Source: Lindgomyces ingoldianus (taxonomy: Eukaryota > Ascomycota > Dothideomycetes > Pleosporales > Lindgomycetaceae). From it: 64,000 bases of DNA. Under the pieces are notes generated by a model. It did no database searches. It was given only the letters and a program-made list of their open reading frames with translations, and was not told the DNA's origin. Below, in pieces: positions 55,552 to 64,000 of this stretch. The stretch's first letter is position 1. Every line of letters begins with the position of its first letter. Location: NCBI RefSeq assembly GCF_010093535.1, contig NW_022985175.1, positions 744,001 to 808,000 on the forward strand. The letters run 5' to 3'. Both the position numbers and the translations under genes were made by a program.

Positions 55552-56931
55552 GTTGAACTCCGTGAGAAGGCTGAGATGCCCCACGATAGCGAAGACTGCG
55601 ATTTAAAAGGCGTTTTCGAAGAGTATGTCGAATCCATTCACGGTCCAACCAAAAGGACGTCGAAATCTACTCAAGCCCAAAACGCGACGACAGAAGAACC
55701 GATAATAAGAATGCGAGGACAAAGGGAACTAGAACGAGCGGGGATCCATCCCTCATCTATAAAAGCTCACAAATTGATTGAATCCGTCCCATCCCCCCCG
55801 TCAGCATGCCAGCATGCCAGCATCCAGGTCGCCTTGGCCTCGCGCTCAACTCTTGTGCCCCAAAGGCAGGTAAGAACAATATGTCCCACCACTCATGTCG
55901 AACCAGCCTCCACCACATGGCATGTTGATGGCTGAGAAAAACACGGCCTGACTGGGTCGCTTATGAAAATGCTGTGCCACATTCTGCACGAGAGCGGAGG
56001 GCGACGAGCTGGCGCTAGATACGACTTTTAATAGATGCGGCATGGACGACAGCACGAATCCAGAAGGTCGGTACCTGGGCGCTCTCGTATTGCTTCCAAT
56101 CCTAGGAAAAAGCTTGAGCAAGCCCGAGGAGAGTGCAATAACCAATCTCGTGATCGCAAAGAGACGAAGAGACGAAGAGACGAAGAGACTAAGAGACAGC
56201 AGAGGAGCATTGTGCAGATCTACCGCAGGTAAAGTATACCGTACAATAATATAGGGGGGAAATGGGTGGAAGGGAATTGAAGTTCAATCATTCTCTCCGC
56301 TATGCCTTCAAACGCTCACGCCAATTCTTCTTTCAGCTAGAGAAGGATCGACCTCAGCTTAGCAACCAATTCAAGAACTTCAGGTTTCCGAAATTCGGCC
56401 CCCAGTGTAGATCTTGGCTTCTTACCCAACCTCGCGCTCTTGTGTGAAAGTGGCGCGGCTCCGGCTCTGACTATGAATTCTTAGAAATAATACTTTAACG
56501 CTCCGCATTCTCTCGGACAAGGCAATGGGCCTTTTTTATTATTACATTAATCTAGAACACGATACTGCATATTAATACTTACTATGGAAGCTCTACAAGA
56601 AAGGTTGAGCTTATAAATCTGTGTGTAGGACCAGCGAGAGTATTAAGATAAGGCAGACTTTTGTTCTAGTTAGACTATACCACGTTCGGACACAATCGCC
56701 TACATAGAAGCACGATGCGATTGTTGTTCAGACAGGGTCTCCATTGAGGCGCCACCCTTTGGCGGGATAAAGTCATCCTACGCGTAAGCGCCTGTCGTGC
56801 AGAACCATTTATTCAAAAATCGGCTAATCGACACTTAACGGCTCCCCACCAAGCGACTTTCGGAACATCAAACACCTTCCCATGCAAAAGTTATGAGCCA
56901 TTCCAGAAATATCAAACTGTGCCAACCGACT
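55552..56931. other. Intergenic between cupredoxin and hda1
   Basis: About 1.4 kb, upstream of the cupredoxin gene and downstream of hda1. No gene supported. Contains an eight-base tandem repeat at 56161-56200. Confidence 0.6.
56161..56200 (+). repeat. Eight-base tandem repeat (GAGACGAA)
   Basis: Three exact units of GAGACGAA, then GAGACTAA and GAGACAGC, read directly as five consecutive units with decay toward the right. Confidence 0.8.
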
Positions 56932-59852
56932 TCAGAAAGTCCTCTTCATTGGACTTCGAGGACTACGAGGGCTATTCGATACCGTAAAATATCCTACTTG
57001 AGGCATCTTTGGACTTCTGAGCGAAGCTGGCACACTTCCTGGTCGAGCCTCCACGTTGTTGGGCCTTGGTGTGTTGCTTCCGGAGGGTAGTGGGGGGCTT
57101 CTCAGACCTGACCGTATGTCGTCAGCAAGTTTAGTCTCCATTTCTGATTCTTCAAACTCGCTCTTCTTTCGAAGTAGGTATTCTTTTACTTCATCCTGAT
57201 GCTCAACTAGCATCTCGTTGAGATTATTGCATTGAGACTTCTTTAGCTTTCCATACTTCTTGCGTATCTTCCGCTGTCGAGTAGGTTCCCAGACGTGGTG
57301 TGTGGACGCGACGAAGACTAGAGAGTGCTAAAAAAAAAACCCCCCGGTCAGTAATAAGCTCAGTCCGTACACAAACATTCTGAAAATTACTTGGAGGATC
57401 CATACATTGTAATACCAGCTCGCAATATTATCGTCCGTGGCACGCTTGATTGATTGAATCACGGTATCAGCAACGAATCCTATTAAGCACTGGATAACAC
57501 TGTCGGCCTCCGTGCAATTTTCTTAGAGTATCCTCATTAGTATACTGACATTTGCGAGGCTTAGAGAGGCCCTACCACTATTGCTAAGGAGGTCTAACAG
57601 CCCTAGATATGCAGGGCCAACTCCCATCAAGAAAACCTGCGTCGCATCATTCGGCCTGAGAACAGTCAGTTTGTCTACCAGAAGATCATGTGCATGTACT
57701 AACTCGATATAATTCTCCCATAGATAGCCCGCCAATTCTCTCGTCTGGCTAACACGAACTTCTTTGCTGTCTGCCCTAATGTAGCCACCATCGTCCTAGA
57801 AGGATATTAGTATTGGAAGAATGACTCATTTAGTTCTTATACTCACGTCTTCAATGGCCACTACTTTAGGAATGTTTACGTCAATCACTTCGAAGTCGTT
57901 CTTGATGGCCCAATCGATGTAGGACTTGACAACATCAGTCTTCGAGTCCAAAGTCAGCGGAAATACAGCGCAAAACTGTAATAAGTACGTACAAGCCAAG
58001 AATTATGAAGGTCTGTCTTGCCAGTCACAGCGTCGGCCAAGTTCATGAATTCTGGAGGATCATGGAAAATAACTAGAAGCGGCCGGCGTTCCATGAATTG
58101 AGGTCTAGGCTAATCAGCAAAGTTGGAAGAACGTAGATTGCAAGGGAGTCACTTACGTCGCGATGACATTGTGTTCAAAGGTCTCCGCTATCAATGGTCG
58201 CCGAATCGCCAAAGGCGTCATTTGGTGCTCATCTCCCAGGACTTTACTCTGCCATTCTCGTATTACTTCGTGTAAACGTTGGGTGGCAAAGAAAGAAGGA
58301 TCGTGCTTGTTTAGATATTTCGGGTAAAAACATTTCCAGTGCTTTGACTGTTCGCGTTTCACTAGTTCGATCGTCCGAACGCAGCTATCATTCGGGGAGC
58401 CAATGTCTTCGTCCAGACGGTCTGGCGGTTGAAGCATAAGTGTCCTAGTAACGGCGAGGGCCGATCTCGCGATGGAGCGTAGGTTGTAGCCTCCTTCGAG
58501 GCAAACAGCAATTTTTCCTTCCGCCAGACTCATCAGCATGTGTGTCATATGGCCATAACAAGCTGGCGTAACGTGACAACCGCCGAGAACGTCACCCTCT
58601 GCAGCGTCGAATCCAGCAGATACGAGAACTAGGTCAGGGTCGAATTCGGTTGCGACGGGCATGACGACCTGTTGGAAGGCATACATGTACTCAGCGTCAC
58701 CCATGCCATGGTCCTCCCATGGAATGTTCACGTTTCTACCAACACCTTGGCCTTCGCCACAGTAATCATAATCCGCGTCTGGAAGATTCGGATAAAATGT
58801 GCCATTCTTGAACACGTGAAGGGAAATGTACAGAACGTTGGGGTCTTCGTAGAATGCGTGTTGAACGCCGTTCCCGTGGTGTACGTCCCAGTCTAGGATT
58901 AGAACCTTTCGGCATTTATCAGGAAAGTCTTTCTGACAGACGCGGGCCGCGATAGGAACGTTGTTGAAAATGCAGAACCCAGAGGGGGCCTCTGACTCGG
59001 CATGATGGCCTGGCGGGCGTATTATAGCGATTGCATTCCTCACATCACCTCTGACTACGGCTCTGCAAGCTTCGATGGCGCCACCAACGGCTAGCTTTGC
59101 ACAAGCAAATGTGCTTTCGTTGAAGTATATGGAGTCATGTTCGTGTCCAAGCGCAATAAGCTCAGCCAATGTCTTGTCTGCCATCTTGTCAGTCCTGAAA
59201 ATATGCTCTTTGGTGATGTTACACTACCGGAAAGCCCCCTAATGAACTCGTAGTGTTTTGGTGTGTGTATTAAGCAGATTTCACCCCTAATAGCAGGCCG
59301 CGCTTCAATTCGCCAACACTGATGGGGGTCGGTGTCCTCTTCGGACTCATCGTCGCCTGGAACAAGGCCTGCTTGCTGAAGTTCTTGGAAAATTTCATAA
59401 ATGCGACGGGGATCCTCTGGATGGATATCATCAGGCCTACTGATCATATCATCGGGCTCAGAATGGAACCGCATTCGTGGATCGTAGACGACTCCAGTCT
59501 TGGAAGAGGAGTAGCGGAGTGGCGGATATGTAGGCGGAGGGGGTATCCGCACTTGAACATTCGAGGGTGTCGGGGATGTAAGGTCCATTTCATCTGACGA
59601 TGAGTCTTGGAGCGAATCCGAGCTAAGACCTGCGGAAGCAGCGCCCAATGCAAATGGATGCTCTAGAGATTCGTTTGGGAAAGCAAGTCTTGAAGAACCC
59701 CGCACTGGCTCAGTATGACTAAGGATTGGGAGTCGATCTTTTTTCGCATGCAGGGTAATCATGGTAGGATCCACGGTGCTCTCTGGGCGGTTCCCATTCA
59801 CCTCTGTTGAGTTCACTACCGAGTCCTCCATAACATAATCCTCCTCATCCAT
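56932..59852 (-). CDS. hda1: Class II histone deacetylase Hda1 with Arb2-like C-terminal domain
   Basis: Zinc-dependent deacetylase acting on histone tails (HdaA in Aspergillus), linked to silencing. Eight exons, complement(join(56932..57327,57406..57521,57576..57655,57704..57795,57847..57939,57993..58104,58157..59177,59228..59852)), give 844 residues. The catalytic core shows IRPPGHHAESEAPSGF, ILDWDVHHGNG, SAGFDAAEGD and CLEGGYNL. The Arb2-like part runs from RPLLVIFHDPPE through WLTDVVKSYIDWA, GYLWENYIEPNDATQVF and GFVADTVIQS to SLVFVASTHHVWE. Three introns hide in frames that read on without a stop or hit an early stop: the first (G|GTAGTG to CAG|AC), the one inside YIE|PND (GA|GTTAGT) and the one after LLSNS (TACTAAT branch site). 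Splicing them restores family sequence. The acidic N-terminal 130 residues are disordered. Confidence 0.93.
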
Positions 59853-61607
59853 ATTGGTCTCTTCACTTCATAAACGCCGGGCGCAAGACGCCGTGGTTGA
59901 TGAAGAGAAAGACGGTGGCTAGAAGATGGGTCAGCAGGCCTCTGTACTCTTAATCAAGCAGTTGAAGTGAGATATAAAAGGGAAAGGGAAGAGATCGGTC
60001 TATTTGGACGACAGTGTTGATTGGATTGATCCATAGAAAGATAAACGAAGAGAAATGATACATATCCGAAATACAAGAGTATCAAAAGACCAGGAAGAGC
60101 CGGGCCAAAGGTCGCAGCCCATGGCTAGGAAGAGTGAATGGAAGTTAGGATTCAGGACTTGGACAAGCACTGAACTGTCACCAGGGTGAAGATGTCATTG
60201 TACACTAGTGGGGCTGGAGGGTGCAAACACGCATTTGCAGGAAGGCGGTTTGGAAATGCGTACTTACTCTATCGGAGCTTTACCATAGAATATTTAGTAA
60301 GTTGCGACAATAATGCCGAGTAGAGGTTACGATGCGGTGGCGCAAACCCTGTGCGGAATAGTGCTTTGCTGAGTCGGATTGTAGCAGTAAAGCTTCGTTA
60401 GGGTGGGTCGTGGCCGTGGATGCTCGAGTAGCGCACAAAATTTAAGCGCAGGCAAGGTTGCGTGGTTTTCGAAGAGATTTGCTGTTCCACTTCGGAGCTC
60501 TGAGTTATGTGAGGCTCAAAGAAGTGTGAGTTGCGAAATGAACATACCCGCGGTGTCGTACGAAGAGAGCGATAAGAGACAGAACTAGAAATATGAATCA
60601 GCGTAAAATTCGCTGGTGGGTATCGCAGGCTATTCGCTAAAGAGATCGATGTATGGACGGTGTCGAAAGCGTGCAGATAGGGATAGTTGCTCACAGACGA
60701 AGGAGATGCGGCTTGGTGTTGAAGGTGACTAATCACACACTAGTCCTTTTAAAGTTAATTGATAACCTTGGCTCACCTCGAAACGTCGCTCTGTAGCATG
60801 CTTTCACCAACGATGAATGATTTGGAGAGACTCCAAAATAATAAAGTAAGCCCTTGATTTTCTATTTGTATCCTGATAATATGGACAAGAACGTGTAATT
60901 GCGCCTCTTATTTTCCATCTTATGCGTCCATAGGCACTGGCTTAGCCAACCTAATCTACTATATTGAGTAGTTCTTGCACCTCATCCTATGTAGACATAA
61001 TGTGGTGAGCGGCGCAAGTATCTGGGCCTGAGCAGACAGTGGAAGGTCTTTTAAGCCTGTTGGTTTCTCCTCACCACACTCAGCCACTGCCCACACCGCC
61101 AAATCATCCACTGGACCGACCTTTTCGGATGGGAACCTTCCCCCGTACTTCTCCGTCAAGGCTTGCAAAAGCTCACGAGACCTAAAAAGTGCTGTTCACT
61201 CAAGCTTCATCTCTCGGGAGCTAACGTGAAGACAGGTAAGGATCTCGGATTTTTATACCTCGACTTCACGTGAGATCCCGTCCCATGACCACTTACCTCG
61301 GAACGGGCCATGCATCGAGGCGCTAGAAAACGGAAACAGGGGTAGCTTCCATGGACGAGAGGAGCTTCACGATGTTCCACATAAGCTTGGCAAGGCTGAC
61401 ACAGCAATCATATCTTGATTGTTTGCTCGTCTAACAACTGTCGTCAATGCCAAAATCATATTTTCCCCACCGCGTTCCGATCTCACAAGGAAGCATTTCA
61501 TCATGAAGGGAACGCAAACTGCAAGATATGAACCCCTAGAAGGATTGGGCCCAAATCATCGAAACTTCTCCCTACAGTCTAGGCATTGCCTGGCTCCGTC
61601 CTGATTC
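59853..61607. other. Intergenic between hda1 and gpdA
   Basis: About 1.75 kb with the hda1 promoter and the gpdA 3' region. A minus-strand frame at 60959-61192 reads like coding sequence but has no start, no splice partner in frame and no recognised family, so it is not called a gene. Confidence 0.5.
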
Positions 61608-62908
<1,301 letters not shown>

Positions 62909-64000
62909 GATGGCTAGATAGAGTGAATGGAGTGCTGCGAGAGTCAACGAGGGTCAGTCCATGTACCAGACGAACTTTACTCACTATAAGAAGAATTGAA
63001 TCAGCGATGGAGGCAGGCAATGGGTGGGAGAATTGTTGTGGGCTGAGGGCGAAAAGTTGTTTGTTGGGTGGTGGGGTGGTCGAGCTGGCCCCTCACTTAA
63101 ATATTATTGCAGAGCCAAAGAGACGTCAACGTCACAAGCACTTCTTTTTTTCTGAGAGATAAAACTGCCTCAGCCGCCGGCCTAGCCCAATAATATACCT
63201 CTTCCTGCTCCCACACTTCCGGCCGACAGTGCTTCGGGGGGGGGGGCTTGTCACACACTGCTACCTCGGACGCGGTGCACTCATTGCGGCTGCGAGGCCG
63301 GAATCGTCCGGGGAATGACCTGAATGCACTGAACAGGCCCGGGATTGCTCAGGCATTCAAAACGCGACATTTCCCCAGTCTACGGAGCACTAGCATTTCT
63401 GCTTCACCATGTTCTCGATCCACTCAACGACGCTGCGTGCTTGCTGGACTCCATGTACAATGATGCAGATGGCTCCGCTTGGCTCCTGCAGACTCGTCCG
63501 CCTCTGCGAAGAAGCATCTACACCACAGAAATTTCTCAGCGCCGCTTACAGAGAGCGAGATTTGCGCATCTCATGATCCTTCAACATGCTCGGCACCGTG
63601 GGATGAGATTTGCTTGATGGGAAAAGTCAGTCTCAGCGTTTTGGTCGGTTGTTTACCTGCTGGGGCTCTGGATGGCTACATGGTCATTCGATAAGATGAC
63701 TGTGCGTTATTATGCTGAATCCGGCCTGCGTGGGAAGTGCGAATGTAAGTGCTACCCAGCGTCACCTCCACGTAGAAACCACCACGAGGCGGTCTTTGCA
63801 GATGCACATGTTGAGCTGTGAGAGGGAGGGTAGCGAGTCCGCGGCCGGGAGGAAGAGAACTCTCCCAGCGGTTCGCGTGTGGACAGCCTCGATGCCACCT
63901 TGAGGCCATCTGTGTGCCACGACGGCGTCCAGACGAGAGAGAGGTACCTGCATTAAGGTGAGGGGCGGCGGGCAGCGAATATAGATGAGCGTCAGGTGGT
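62909..64000. other. Upstream region of gpdA
   Basis: About 1.1 kb to the window edge. Contains a TATA-like site near 63100 on the minus strand and a G run near 63236. Small open frames are not convincing. Probably the promoter of the strongly expressed gpdA gene and sequence beyond. Confidence 0.55.
63097..63104 (-). promoter_or_regulatory. Possible TATA-like box of gpdA
   Basis: On the minus strand AATATTTAAG lies about 190 bases before the ATG at 62908. Suitable composition and distance, but only a weak match to TATAAA and not mapped. Confidence 0.35.

Noticed and set aside
57523..57525. Apparent in-frame stop in the Arb2-like part of Hda1, suggesting a pseudogene
   Set aside because: A canonical 54-bp intron with donor GTAGGG, branch site TACTAAT and acceptor TAAG removes it and restores family sequence.
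60959..61192. Minus-strand coding-like stretch (ELLQALTEKYGG...EKVGPVDDLAVW)
   Set aside because: The amino-acid composition looks protein-like, but no ATG, no in-frame splice partner and no family could be found; possibly a gene remnant, not strong enough to annotate.

Overview
The window looks like nuclear DNA of a filamentous ascomycete (Pezizomycotina). The genes are split by short GT-AG introns of about 45-110 bp, several with a recognisable CTRAY-type branch site. The protein set is typical of mould genomes: Hda1 with an Arb2-like tail, a Pho80-type cyclin, a serine-rich cupredoxin surface protein, a Gid5/ARMC8 homologue and Gpi13. The class cannot be fixed from sequence alone; Dothideomycetes-like is only a guess. 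I support 16 protein-coding genes and no rRNA, tRNA or CRISPR array.

Left part (1-23 kb). A KDM4/JMJD2-type histone demethylase (1538-5863, +) converges on a Pumilio/Puf3-type RNA-binding protein (7914-11037, -). A 4 kb divergent gap follows. Then come three genes on the + strand: a small single-pass membrane protein (15029-15571), the GPI-anchor ethanolamine-phosphate transferase Gpi13/PIG-O (16605-19776) and a large OTT_1508-like deaminase-fold protein (20740-22960). The deaminase is the most unusual gene of the window.

Middle (23-35 kb) is gene-poor. It holds an Spt23/Mga2-like DNA-binding protein (29699-31414) for which no IPT, ankyrin or membrane part is visible, and a small Ser/Thr-rich protein (33257-33673). 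The remaining sequence is long non-coding stretches.

Right part (35-64 kb) is gene-dense housekeeping: mitochondrial ClpX/Mcx1 (-), glycogen branching enzyme (+), ATP synthase beta (+), Gid5/ARMC8 (-), a conserved protein of unknown function (-), a Pho80-like cyclin (-), a cupredoxin surface protein (-), Hda1 (-) and GAPDH (-). Several touch carbon and energy metabolism (glycogen, glycolysis, GID control of gluconeogenesis, ATP synthase), but nothing suggests a co-regulated cluster.

Scattered between genes are at least four, probably six, copies of a short inverted-repeat element. Three copies are exactly 116 bp between the positions I chose as ends, two of these with perfect 9-10 bp terminal inverted repeats. 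They look like a MITE family. All exon boundaries were inferred by eye from splice signals, reading frame and family conservation, without transcript data.
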